Source: Atribacterota bacterium (GTDB lineage Bacteria > Atribacterota > Phoenicimicrobiia > Phoenicimicrobiales > Phoenicimicrobiaceae). From it: DNA of 7,743 bases. Below, in pieces: positions 1 through 5,882 of this stretch. The position numbers and the translations under genes were made by a program. Position 1 is the stretch's first letter. Each line of letters begins with the position of its first letter. The notes under the pieces are model-generated. The model saw only the letters and a program-made list of their open reading frames with translations, did no database searches and was not told the origin of the DNA. The stretch is from the NCBI GenBank assembly GCA_030599445.1, contig JAUVOA010000063.1, forward strand, positions 1-7,743, in the 5' to 3' direction.

Positions 1-140
1 AAATCTTCACGATGTTCTTTGGTAAGTGAGGTAACTCCAACTACTTTTACATCTATACCAGTTACCCGCTGATAGGCGGTGTAATGAAATTCGGCAGCAA
101 ATCGACTACCAACAATTCCCACACGAATAAGTTTTTCCAT
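1..140 (-). CDS. Gfo/Idh/MocA-family oxidoreductase, N-terminus only
   Basis: This is the first 46 codons of a gene whose remainder lies beyond the left edge. It begins MEKLIRVGIVGSRFAAEFH, the beta-alpha-beta start of a Rossmann fold, with glycines at residues 8 and 11 and the GSRFAA variant of the dinucleotide loop that occurs in Gfo/Idh/MocA proteins. The next strand (VKVVGVTSL, about residues 31-39) is the expected second beta strand. Family members use NAD(P) to oxidise or reduce sugars, inositols and amino sugars in the cytoplasm. The ATG (138-140) follows a strong ribosome binding site, AGGAGGGG on the minus strand at about 148-155. It is the last visible gene of the minus-strand series and lies 366 bases after nagB, so it may have its own promoter. 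The substrate cannot be judged because the C-terminal domain is missing. Confidence 0.85.
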   Translation of the reverse strand, partial: MEKLIRVGIVGSRFAAEFHYTAYQRVTGIDVKVVGVTSLTKEHRED

Positions 141-189
141 AATTATACCCCTCCTAAGTATAAACAAATGATGAGAAAAATAAAATAAA

Positions 190-219
190 TCTATATTATT
201 AAACTTAGATTCTCTTCAA
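190..219 (-). promoter_or_regulatory. weak candidate promoter for the oxidoreductase
   Basis: On the minus strand a TTGAAG (214-219) is followed after 18 bases by TATAGA (190-195), about 50 bases upstream of the oxidoreductase ATG. Both boxes are partial matches to sigma-70 consensus. The surroundings are so AT-rich that chance matches are expected. Confidence 0.25.
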
Positions 220-273
220 TAAAATGATCACCTAATCTTATCTAAATATTTTAATTAAGCTTTATTCTACTTT

Positions 274-425
274 TTAATATAGACCAGTAAAATATTTCAA
301 GCAACCAATAGTCCAATCTTCGGCCTTTTCTCGACCAATGTTTTTATTTATTTTTTCCTTTTTAGTTATCAGTAAAAATGCCAGAGCATTCTCCTCTTCG
401 AAGTATTAAATAAAAAATCCTTCAT
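274..425 (-). pseudogene. possible frameshifted small gene or gene remnant
   Basis: This occupies much of the gap between nagB and the oxidoreductase, on the same strand. An open frame from 405 down to a TAA at 274-276 encodes 43 residues with coding-like composition, including INKNIGREKAEDW followed by TIGCLKYFTGLY at the very end. It has no normal start. One base out of frame, an ATG at 423-425 opens MKDFLFNT. Restoring one base near 400 would join the two into a protein of about 51 residues. No clear Shine-Dalgarno precedes the ATG. I do not recognise the family. It could be the decayed tail of a lost gene, a genuine small gene with a sequencing error, or coincidence. Confidence 0.35.
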
Positions 426-447
426 TATTTAGCACGACTCGTACATT

Positions 448-466
448 AAAAATAGATAAATATCTA
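448..466 (-). terminator. weak hairpin plus T-run downstream of nagB
   Basis: About 40 bases after the nagB stop, the minus strand carries TAGATA, a TT loop and TATCTA (453-466), followed directly by five T (448-452). The stem is short and AT-rich, so this is at best a weak intrinsic terminator. Apart from this hairpin, the possible gene remnant at 274-425 and the weak promoter, I see nothing in the 141-506 gap. Confidence 0.25.
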
Positions 467-506
467 ATTAATTTTTATCTTAAAAAATATAATCGCTTTA
501 ATAAGA

Positions 507-1268
507 TCAAATTTTCTCTAAAGGTATTTTAGATAAATACTTGGCTGAATCAAAATCAAGGAAGACAAAACAATTTTTATGTTTTTTTAATATCGAAGAA
601 GGATATATAGGTGAAATCTTATCTGTTACGAAGCAGTCCTTTACTGCTTGGGCTTTTCTTTCGCCAGGTATTGTACAGATAATATTTTTCGATTTCATAA
701 TTTGTTTAATAGACATAGAAATAGCTTGTTGGGGAACATCTTCGAGAGAATCAAACCATCCCTCTCCTACCTGTTGTTTTCGACAATGCTCATCAAGATT
801 TACAATAATGTAAGGATCTTCGATTTTAAAATTTGCTGGAGGATCATTAAAAGCCAGATGACCATTCTCCCCTACCCCCACAAATGCTATGTCCACAATT
901 TCATTTTGTAAAATTTTATTGAGACGATTACACTCTTTTTGGGGATCAGTGACATCTCCATTAATAAGGTTAATTTTTTTAATTCTATCTACTTTAGAAA
1001 TAAATTTTTCCTGTAAATATTTTCTAAAACTCGCCGGATGGGTTTCCGGAAGGCCAATATATTCATCAAGGTGAAACATCTTGGTTTTACTCCAATCAAC
1101 ATTGCCTTCAGTGACTAAATGTTCGATAAAGTCCAACTGGGAAACACCGGTAGCTATTACGAAAGTAGCAGTACCTTTTTTGTAAATAATTTCATTTAAT
1201 AGTAACGCGGCTTTTAAGGCTGCTTTTTTGCTGGTTTCTTTTTTATTGGAATAAATATTAATTTTCAT
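507..1268 (-). CDS. nagB: glucosamine-6-phosphate deaminase family protein (NagB-like)
   Basis: NagB converts glucosamine 6-phosphate to fructose 6-phosphate and ammonia in the cytoplasm, the step that feeds amino sugars into glycolysis. The 253-residue protein has the expected size and fold signatures: the phosphate-binding region ATGVSQLDFI (39-48), the catalytic block HLDEYIGLPETHPASF (66-81, with Asp68 matching E. coli Asp72), the GVGENGHLAFNDPP block (131-144, His137 matching His143), a GEGWF segment (168-172), and the late GERKAQAV segment (202-209). Relative to the E. coli enzyme, the Asp before GH is Asn135 and Glu148 is Asp142. I recall the GENGH...FNDP pattern as typical of a divergent NagB subfamily. 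The E. coli allosteric SRTRIKT stretch is not visible. The ATG follows AGGAGGT (1282-1288) at a rather long spacing of 13 bases. The gene is 221 bases after the permease, and that gap holds repeat unit A. The exact amino-sugar substrate is inferred. Confidence 0.8.
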   Translation of the reverse strand: MKINIYSNKKETSKKAALKAALLLNEIIYKKGTATFVIATGVSQLDFIEHLVTEGNVDWSKTKMFHLDEYIGLPETHPASFRKYLQEKFISKVDRIKKINLINGDVTDPQKECNRLNKILQNEIVDIAFVGVGENGHLAFNDPPANFKIEDPYIIVNLDEHCRKQQVGEGWFDSLEDVPQQAISMSIKQIMKSKNIICTIPGERKAQAVKDCFVTDKISPIYPSSILKKHKNCFVFLDFDSAKYLSKIPLEKI

Positions 1269-1294
1269 GTGTTTTGGTAAGACCTCCTTTTGTT

Positions 1295-1466
1295 GTGGGT
1301 TCGATTCACCAAACCCCTTCGCCTATCTAATAATGACAGATGAGACGCCTGTCCTACGCTTGAAGAAGAGATTGTTTCGGTCACCTCGCTCTAATTACAA
1401 AGATGGATTCCCATTTTCATGGGAATGACAGAAAGATAAGACGGGCTTGATGAATCAAGCCTCTAC
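1295..1466. repeat. palindrome doublet A (REP/BIME-like), with other repeat material inside
   Basis: The left palindrome at 1297-1316 is GGGTTCGAT, TC, ACCAAACCC. On the minus strand (the nagB transcript) it pairs as GGGTTTGGT/ATCGAACCC with two G-U pairs; as plus-strand RNA it would have two A-C mismatches. The right palindrome at 1444-1461 is GGCTTGAT, GA, ATCAAGCC, perfect, followed by CTCTAC. The two cores point in opposite directions. The 127 bases between them hold a further repeat-like stretch (listed separately). The left arm ends only eight bases before the nagB Shine-Dalgarno, so this is also nagB leader sequence if it is transcribed with the permease. Confidence 0.65.
1321..1440. 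repeat. diverged dispersed-repeat sequence with a GATTCCCAT...ATGGGAAT hairpin
   Basis: The stretch GGATTCCCAT, TTTC, ATGGGAATGACAG around 1406-1431 forms an 8-bp stem (1407-1414 with 1419-1426). It resembles the widespread intergenic repeat of the type GGATTCCCGCTTTCGCGGGAATGACA found in many bacterial genomes. Just before it, GAGATTGTTTCGGTCACCTCGCTC and AATGACAGATGAGACG resemble another common repeat of the type GAGATTGCTTCG...CGCAATGACA. The similarity is from memory and no coding frame is evident. It sits nested inside palindrome doublet A. Confidence 0.5.
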
Positions 1467-1489
1467 ATTTTTTATAAAGGAGAAAATTG

Positions 1490-3205
1490 TTATCCGAGTT
1501 TAAAACCAGAAGAGGCAGATTCTCCCACAAACAAATTCATTAGGTATACTGCTATAAAAACAGTCACTAATAACAAAACAGAAAGAGAACTAGCTACTCC
1601 AAAATTACCATCAGCTACTGCATTATAAATCTGTATAGGTAAAGTTTGGGTCTTTGCAGAATACAATAATATACTAGTGCTTAATTCCTGTAATAAAGTA
1701 GCAAATGTTAAGATTGATCCGGCAATAATCCCCGGTAATATTAAAGGAAAAGTAACCTTGCGAAAAGTGTAATACCAACTGGCGCCGCTTATGGTTGAAG
1801 ATTCCTCTAAAGCCTCATCGAGCTGAGTTAAACTTGCAGCAACCGAACGAAAGACATAAGGAGTCCTCCTAACTACAAAGGAAATCATTAGAATCAAGAA
1901 AGTCCCGGATATATTAATAGGCCCGGAAGAAAAGGCAGATAATAAGGCAACAGAAACAACAATACCTGGTAAAACAAACGGAGTCATCACTGTAAAATCT
2001 ATCAATATTGCTCCTTTAGGACGGCGTCGTTCAGTAATATAAGCAACTAAAGTTCCTATTAGAGCGGTTAACAAGGATGCAGAGGTGGCTAAAAACAGAG
2101 AGTTTTTAATGGCCTTGGAAGCAATCTGGGGGATAATTTTATAATTTTCCAAAGTGAATCCTGCTGGTAAAAAACCTATCCATTGCCTGAAAAAAGACAT
2201 AGTAATAATAGTTATTTGAGGAGCCAAGGAGATAAGTAAAACCAAACTACAATATATTATAGCAATAGCTTTTATAAAAGGATGTCTATGTAATTTATGT
2301 TCTGAACTGGCAGTACTAATGGTCTCATATTCCCTGGCACTAACTACCTTTTTTTGAATAGTCAAGGCTATAACCACAATGATAACACTAAGGATAGCAA
2401 TTGCTGATGCCCCATTTAAGTCCCAAAACCCATTTACTCTAAAATAAATTAAAGTCGGTAAAACATATTGCTGCCCACCAAGTACCGCCGGTATACCAAA
2501 ATTTCCTATGGCCCGAATAAATACCAATATAGATGCTGCTCCCAAACTAGGGAGAATCAGCGGCATAGTTATAGTTCGAAGTATTCTACTCTGGCTTGCT
2601 CCCATTATCATCGCACTTTCTTCCAATAAAGGATTAGCTGATTTAAATGCACCATGACTTAACAAAAAAACAAATGGTAAATAGGTAAGGGTCATAGTAA
2701 AGATTATCCCAAAAAGACCATATATAGGTGGCAATGATAGTCCCACTAATTCTAAAACCTTATTCACCATATAGCGAACTACTCCTTGTTTCCCTAATAA
2801 TATGATCCAAGAAAAAGCACCTACAAAAGCCGGGGTGATAATGGGTAAAATTCCTAATGATAAAATCAATTTTTTAAAGGGCATCTCTACTCTGGCTACA
2901 AAATATCCCATAGGAACCCCTATAAGTAAAGTAAAGAAAACTACAGAAAAACTAATTACAAAAGAATTACGCAAGCTTCTCTGATACATTGAGGAAGTAA
3001 AAAATCGTTGAAAATTAGCAAAGGTAAAATTATTTAAAATTAATTCATTACCCCTTAACACAAAAGCCTTTCCAATGCTCATCCCCAGAGGCCATACAAG
3101 AAATATAACTAAAAAAAGTAAGGGCACACTTAAAATTATATAGGGAGTATAATCTTTTTTAGATTGTTCTAATATAAATTCCTTAAGATTACTAGTAATG
3201 CCCAT
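1490..3205 (-). CDS. ABC importer fused double permease (Fe3+/AfuB/PhnU-type)
   Basis: This 571-residue inner-membrane protein contains two copies of the binding-protein-dependent permease domain in one chain, as in FbpB, SfuB, AfuB and ThiP. The first copy has a membrane segment at about 22-44, several more between 83 and 235, and its EAA loop (ESAMIMGASQSRIL to about residue 220). The second starts at about 312 and has its EAA loop at 468-491 (ESSTISGASWYYTF...FPLILPG). These loops dock on the ATPase. The charged linker at 284-310 joins the halves. The ATG (3203-3205) immediately follows the ATPase stop with no gap, and an AAGAAGG site lies inside the end of the ATPase gene, so translation is probably coupled. 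Fused permeases of this type serve iron, thiamine, hexose-phosphate and aminoethylphosphonate importers, so the sequence alone does not fix the substrate. Confidence 0.9.
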   Translation of the reverse strand: MGITSNLKEFILEQSKKDYTPYIILSVPLLFLVIFLVWPLGMSIGKAFVLRGNELILNNFTFANFQRFFTSSMYQRSLRNSFVISFSVVFFTLLIGVPMGYFVARVEMPFKKLILSLGILPIITPAFVGAFSWIILLGKQGVVRYMVNKVLELVGLSLPPIYGLFGIIFTMTLTYLPFVFLLSHGAFKSANPLLEESAMIMGASQSRILRTITMPLILPSLGAASILVFIRAIGNFGIPAVLGGQQYVLPTLIYFRVNGFWDLNGASAIAILSVIIVVIALTIQKKVVSAREYETISTASSEHKLHRHPFIKAIAIIYCSLVLLISLAPQITIITMSFFRQWIGFLPAGFTLENYKIIPQIASKAIKNSLFLATSASLLTALIGTLVAYITERRRPKGAILIDFTVMTPFVLPGIVVSVALLSAFSSGPINISGTFLILMISFVVRRTPYVFRSVAASLTQLDEALEESSTISGASWYYTFRKVTFPLILPGIIAGSILTFATLLQELSTSILLYSAKTQTLPIQIYNAVADGNFGVASSLSVLLLVTVFIAVYLMNLFVGESASSGFKLG

Positions 3206-4327
3206 CTATATTGCCTTCTTTCCAGAAAACAAAAGTGTATTTTTTCTATCAAAATTAATATATACTGTGTCTCCTTCTTTTATTCCTGGTAATTTTTCCT
3301 CCATATCAACTTCTATTAACTTATTTTCAGAATCCCAGAGAGGAGCAATTTCGTAACGAGTCACTTTCCCTAAATTTTGTATTATCCGAATTCGTCCCGG
3401 AAGTAAATCGTCTTCCGGATCAGCGCTTATAGTTAATTTTTCCGGTCGAGAGCCTAAAATAATTTTCTTACCTTTACTAATCTCTTGTTCTCTTTTTGGA
3501 TTCATTTCAAAAAATAAATCTAACCTCTTTTGATTATGTTCCAGTTGAATCTTGCAATTATTTCCTTGAACTTCCTGAATCGTTCCCGGGAAGAAGTTCA
3601 TCTTACCTATAAAATTGGCTACAAACATATTATCAGGATGATGATATATTTGATCAGAAGTACCTATCTGGTCTATTAATCCATTATTCATTATTGCTAA
3701 ACGGTCTCCAATGGACATAGCTTCTTCCTGGTCATGGGTAACATATATGGTAGTTATATTTGTAGTTTTCTGAATCCTACGAATTTCTGCCCGCATATAT
3801 CGTCTTAATTTCGCATCCAGGCTGGCCAAAGGTTCATCTAATAATAAAATCTCCGGGTCATAAACTAATGCTCGAGCAATAGCAATTCTTTGCTGCTGTC
3901 CTCCGGATAAAGCTGTGGGGCTGGGATTTCTCCTTAAAACATCAGGTAGTCCTACCAATTTCATAATCTCTGTTACTTTCTTTCTTACAATATCTTTAGA
4001 TTCTTTTCTTACTCGAAGGCCATAGGCAACATTTTCAAAAACATTCATATGGGGGTAAAGGGCAAAGCTTTGAAAGACCATGCCAATATTTCTTCGAAAA
4101 GGTGGTATAGTAGTTATATCCTTTTTTCCATAAAAAATCTGCCCAGTGGTTAAGCTTTCTAACCCTGCACTAATTCGAAGAAGAGTGGTTTTGCCACATC
4201 CACTCGGACCCAATAAACAGAACAATTCTCCTTTTTCTATTTCAAAAGATACTCCCTTTAAAGCATTTACTATCTCTTTTCCTTCAAATCTCTTTACTAC
4301 ATCTTTATATATTATATTAGAACACAC
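3206..4327 (-). CDS. ABC importer ATPase subunit with TOBE-like C-terminus (FbpC/PotA-type)
   Basis: This 373-residue cytoplasmic ATPase energises the neighbouring importer, presumably as a homodimer. All nucleotide-binding motifs are intact: Walker A GPSGCGKTT (40-48), Q-loop Gln86 in GMVFQSFALYP, signature LSGGQQQR (140-147), Walker B ILLLDEP (160-166) with D-loop SLD (169-171), and the switch His198 in VTHDQEEAMSIGDR. Residues of about 240-373 form the extra C-terminal domain, with a TOBE-like stretch around GSRPEKLTI (292-300). The start is GTG (4325-4327); an AAGGGG lies 12 bases upstream and no better in-frame start exists before a stop. The gene order is binding protein, ATPase, permease, rather than the binding protein, permease, ATPase order of fbpABC. 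It abuts the permease ATG. Confidence 0.92.
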   Translation of the reverse strand: MCSNIIYKDVVKRFEGKEIVNALKGVSFEIEKGELFCLLGPSGCGKTTLLRISAGLESLTTGQIFYGKKDITTIPPFRRNIGMVFQSFALYPHMNVFENVAYGLRVRKESKDIVRKKVTEIMKLVGLPDVLRRNPSPTALSGGQQQRIAIARALVYDPEILLLDEPLASLDAKLRRYMRAEIRRIQKTTNITTIYVTHDQEEAMSIGDRLAIMNNGLIDQIGTSDQIYHHPDNMFVANFIGKMNFFPGTIQEVQGNNCKIQLEHNQKRLDLFFEMNPKREQEISKGKKIILGSRPEKLTISADPEDDLLPGRIRIIQNLGKVTRYEIAPLWDSENKLIEVDMEEKLPGIKEGDTVYINFDRKNTLLFSGKKAI

Positions 4328-4438
4328 TGTGATTTTTCCCCTTGTTATTAATAATTTTTTGATATTAAAATTCTTCGAATGATAAATTTATTGATTATTA
4401 ATTATATTATATATTGTAATTTAGTACCAGTAATTATT

Positions 4439-4456
4439 CGTATTGCGTATCGCGTG
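4439..4456. repeat. degenerate GCGTAT-type short tandem repeat
   Basis: The plus strand reads CGTATTGCGTATCGCGTG, three imperfect GCGTAT-like units. The minus strand at 7281-7307 carries similar units. Short GCGTAT-type strings in two separate gaps suggest a low-complexity intergenic repeat, not a regulatory site. Confidence 0.3.
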
Positions 4457-4550
4457 AAGACAAAGAAAGGTACTAAAAGTTTGCACTAACTTCTTGTAAT
4501 TAGTATCGTGCATTGTATAAGAAGAGAAAGAAAGGGACCAGGGAAATAGA

Positions 4551-4589
4551 AGCTCGGTCTTACAAGAGTGAATCTTGCAAAACCGAGCT
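4551..4589 (-). terminator. 16-bp intercistronic hairpin after the binding-protein gene
   Basis: Arms 4551-4566 and 4574-4589 enclose a 7-base loop. The outer 8 pairs are AGCTCGGT with ACCGAGCT. In minus-strand RNA all 16 positions pair, two of them as G-U; as plus-strand RNA the same two positions would be A-C mismatches. It begins 32 bases after the binding-protein stop. The sequence after it (TCTATTTCCC) is only moderately T-rich, so it is more likely a leaky terminator or a 3' end stabiliser than a full stop. Either would give more binding protein than ATPase and permease, as is usual for such importers. Confidence 0.5.
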
Positions 4590-4621
4590 AACTTCTTTAT
4601 ATTGTTTTTAATTGCTACCCT

Positions 4622-5599
4622 TTATTGGATTAAATCTGATACTTTAAGAGATAATTCTTCTCTCATTTCTGCGGCCTTTACTGCATCATATTTCATTAAA
4701 GGAATTTCATTTAAGGGCGGTAAAGCACCGGGAGCCGGAACTTCCGGATGTACAGTTCTACGAGATTTAGTATTTAATACTATCTCATAAGCTTCTTTAG
4801 TAGTTAAAAAATCCATAAACAGTTTAGCATTTTCTAAATTTGGTCCATTTTTAATAATTCCTGAAGCATCAAATCGCGCACCCGTTCCTTCCTCAGGATA
4901 AATAGCTATAACCGGGGTACCAGCATCGATATGTTTGGCAATATTATATTCACCAGTAATACCTATAGCATATTCCGCTCGAGCAACGGATTCAGGAACC
5001 ATACTTGAAGAAGTAACAAATACCACATTAGGAACAACTTCTTTGATGAAATCAAATCCATACAGTTCATGCATCTGGAAAACTTGAGAATAAGCTGACC
5101 CAGATAGAGCAGGATTAGCCAATATAATTTTTCCTTTATATTTAGGAAGGGCTAAATCTTTCCAACTTTTAGGATAATCTTCGGGAGCAAGTACAGTAGT
5201 ATTAATCATAAAAGCCTGCAAAGGCATGGAATAACCATAATATTTAGGAATTTCTGCAGTATCTTTTAAATCTTTAGGAATAGCACTATCATTCTTGCTC
5301 TTATATGGTACAAAATAATCGTAATTACCTTCAAAAGCTTCCTTGGCAATTCCTAAAATTATATCTCCTTTAGGATTTGGTTGTTCAGCCATTAATCGAG
5401 TTAGTAATTCTCCAGAACCTGCCCTAATCATATCAACCTTAATATTCGGATAGTGTTTACTAAATGCCTGAATTAAATTTTCCCCTTCTGCAGGAGAAGC
5501 AGCAACCCATACGGTTAAATTCCCTTCCTGGGCAATTACATTACCAGTAAACATTAAAACCAGACAAATAGTCATTAAAATTAAACTCATCTTTTTCAT
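4622..5599 (-). CDS. ABC importer solute-binding protein (COG1840-like, AfuA/FbpA superfamily)
   Basis: This 325-residue exported protein captures the substrate for the ATPase and permease downstream. A Sec signal peptide (KK at 2-3, hydrophobic core about 5-18, likely cut after Ala23 in NVIA-QEG) has no lipobox cysteine next to the cut, which favours a soluble periplasmic protein. The mature start LTVWVAASPAEGENLIQAF (28-46), then RAGSGELLTRLMAEQ (59-73), GDIILG (78-83), WKDLALPKYKGKIILANPALSGSAY (146-170, binding-cleft region) and ARAEYAIGITGEYN (206-219) follow the iron-type binding-protein fold. In FbpA two adjacent tyrosines hold Fe3+ near the last segment; here there is a single Tyr218 after Glu217, so iron is doubtful. 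ATG is preceded by AAGGAG (5609-5614) at 9 bases. Neighbouring sugar enzymes suggest an organic substrate; I cannot say which. Confidence 0.88.
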   Translation of the reverse strand: MKKMSLILMTICLVLMFTGNVIAQEGNLTVWVAASPAEGENLIQAFSKHYPNIKVDMIRAGSGELLTRLMAEQPNPKGDIILGIAKEAFEGNYDYFVPYKSKNDSAIPKDLKDTAEIPKYYGYSMPLQAFMINTTVLAPEDYPKSWKDLALPKYKGKIILANPALSGSAYSQVFQMHELYGFDFIKEVVPNVVFVTSSSMVPESVARAEYAIGITGEYNIAKHIDAGTPVIAIYPEEGTGARFDASGIIKNGPNLENAKLFMDFLTTKEAYEIVLNTKSRRTVHPEVPAPGALPPLNEIPLMKYDAVKAAEMREELSLKVSDLIQ

Positions 5600-5694
5600 A
5601 ATTTTTTCTCCTTTAATTAATAAATAGTACAGATTTTTTTATTCGGGCCTGAACTTCGCTTCTCTGAAAATTTTTTAGTTTTATTTTTTATGAT

Positions 5695-5704
5695 ATCACC
5701 TCCT
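5695..5704 (-). promoter_or_regulatory. orphan perfect Shine-Dalgarno AGGAGGTGAT
   Basis: The minus strand carries AGGAGGTGAT, a full 10-base complement of the usual 16S rRNA 3' tail. No ATG, GTG or TTG start with a frame longer than a few codons follows at a usable distance. From the ATA at 5689-5691 a frame runs 24 codons to a TAA at 5617-5619, just before the binding-protein Shine-Dalgarno. It may be a leader-peptide site with a non-standard or lost start codon, a ribosome standby site, or chance. Confidence 0.4.
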
Positions 5705-5728
5705 AGAATTTATTCGGATTCGGATGCA

Positions 5729-5758
5729 AATACAAATTGCCTATTGCTAAATTCACAA
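5729..5758 (-). promoter_or_regulatory. weak candidate promoter for the transporter operon
   Basis: TTGTGA (5753-5758) and TGTATT (5729-5734) on the minus strand are 18 bases apart and each matches sigma-70 consensus at 4 of 6 positions. Transcription would begin near 5722, just upstream of the orphan Shine-Dalgarno and next to a tandem ATTCGG repeat on the plus strand (5712-5725). Chance is a serious alternative in this AT-rich gap. Confidence 0.25.
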
Positions 5759-5782
5759 ATCCTGAATAAGAGCAAAATTTTC

Positions 5783-5840
5783 GTTGGGGTCGGATTCGTC
5801 CGACCCGCCATCATTCGGGCTCGATGAATCGAGCCTCAAC
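5783..5840. repeat. palindrome doublet B (REP/BIME-like)
   Basis: The left palindrome pairs GGGTCGGA (5787-5794) with TCCGACCC (5799-5806) around TTCG. After 11 bases the right palindrome pairs GGCTCGAT (5818-5825) with ATCGAGCC (5828-5835) around GA. The doublet is bounded by GTTGGGG on the left and CCTCAAC on the right, nearly inverted copies. It lies between the stop of the TIM-barrel gene and the binding-protein gene and could also act as a transcription roadblock or mRNA 3' end. Confidence 0.7.
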
Positions 5841-5860
5841 AAACATATTTTTTAATTTTC

Positions 5861-5873
5861 GTAAACGGTTTAT
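5861..5873. promoter_or_regulatory. LacI/GalR-type operator-like palindrome
   Basis: GTAAACGGTTTAT contains the 11-base odd palindrome TAAAC-G-GTTTA with a central CG, close to the GTAANCGNTTAC pattern bound by many LacI/GalR-family repressors. It lies about 10 bases after the isomerase stop and 262 bases before the binding-protein ATG. No regulator gene is in the window, so this is only suggestive. Confidence 0.2.
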
Positions 5874-5882
5874 CATTATTTA

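Larger units (their letters stand above)
4328..4621. other. intercistronic gap between binding protein and ATPase
   Basis: These 294 bases hold no gene I can support. Nearest the ATPase, the minus strand has TATAAT (4406-4411) with only a 3-of-6 match (ATTACT, 4429-4434) at the -35 position 17 bases away, so a separate ATPase promoter is possible but weak. The degenerate GCGTAT repeat lies at 4439-4456. The pair AAAGAAAGGTAC (4462-4473) and AAAGAAAGGGAC (4527-4538) is a near direct repeat. The 16-bp hairpin at 4551-4589 is listed separately. Confidence 0.4.

Noticed and set aside
411..417. T TTT TTA slippery heptamer in the possible small gene, suggesting programmed -1 frameshifting
   Set aside because: A -1 shift there meets a TAA after one codon (406-408), so it cannot reach the downstream frame.
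541..1074. Plus-strand open frames opposite nagB
   Set aside because: They lie wholly antisense to a gene with clear NagB motifs, lack ribosome binding sites and show no family features.
1444..1473. Right palindrome of unit A plus a following T-run as a plus-strand intrinsic terminator
   Set aside because: There is no plus-strand gene upstream to terminate, and the same palindrome in unit C has no T-run, so the T-run is probably incidental.
1475..1492. AAAGGAG followed by TTG on the plus strand at the permease 3' end, suggesting a plus-strand gene
   Set aside because: The frame closes after about 18 codons inside the permease coding sequence.
2802..2984. Plus-strand open frame opposite the permease
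   Set aside because: It is a shadow of the permease coding sequence with no start signals of its own.
4430..4540. Minus-strand open frame of about 28 codons from an ATG in the binding-protein/ATPase gap
   Set aside because: It has no ribosome binding site and includes the degenerate GCGTAT repeat; the translation does not look like a protein.
4575..4790. Plus-strand open frame across the end of the binding-protein gene
   Set aside because: Antisense to conserved binding-protein sequence and begins inside the intercistronic hairpin.
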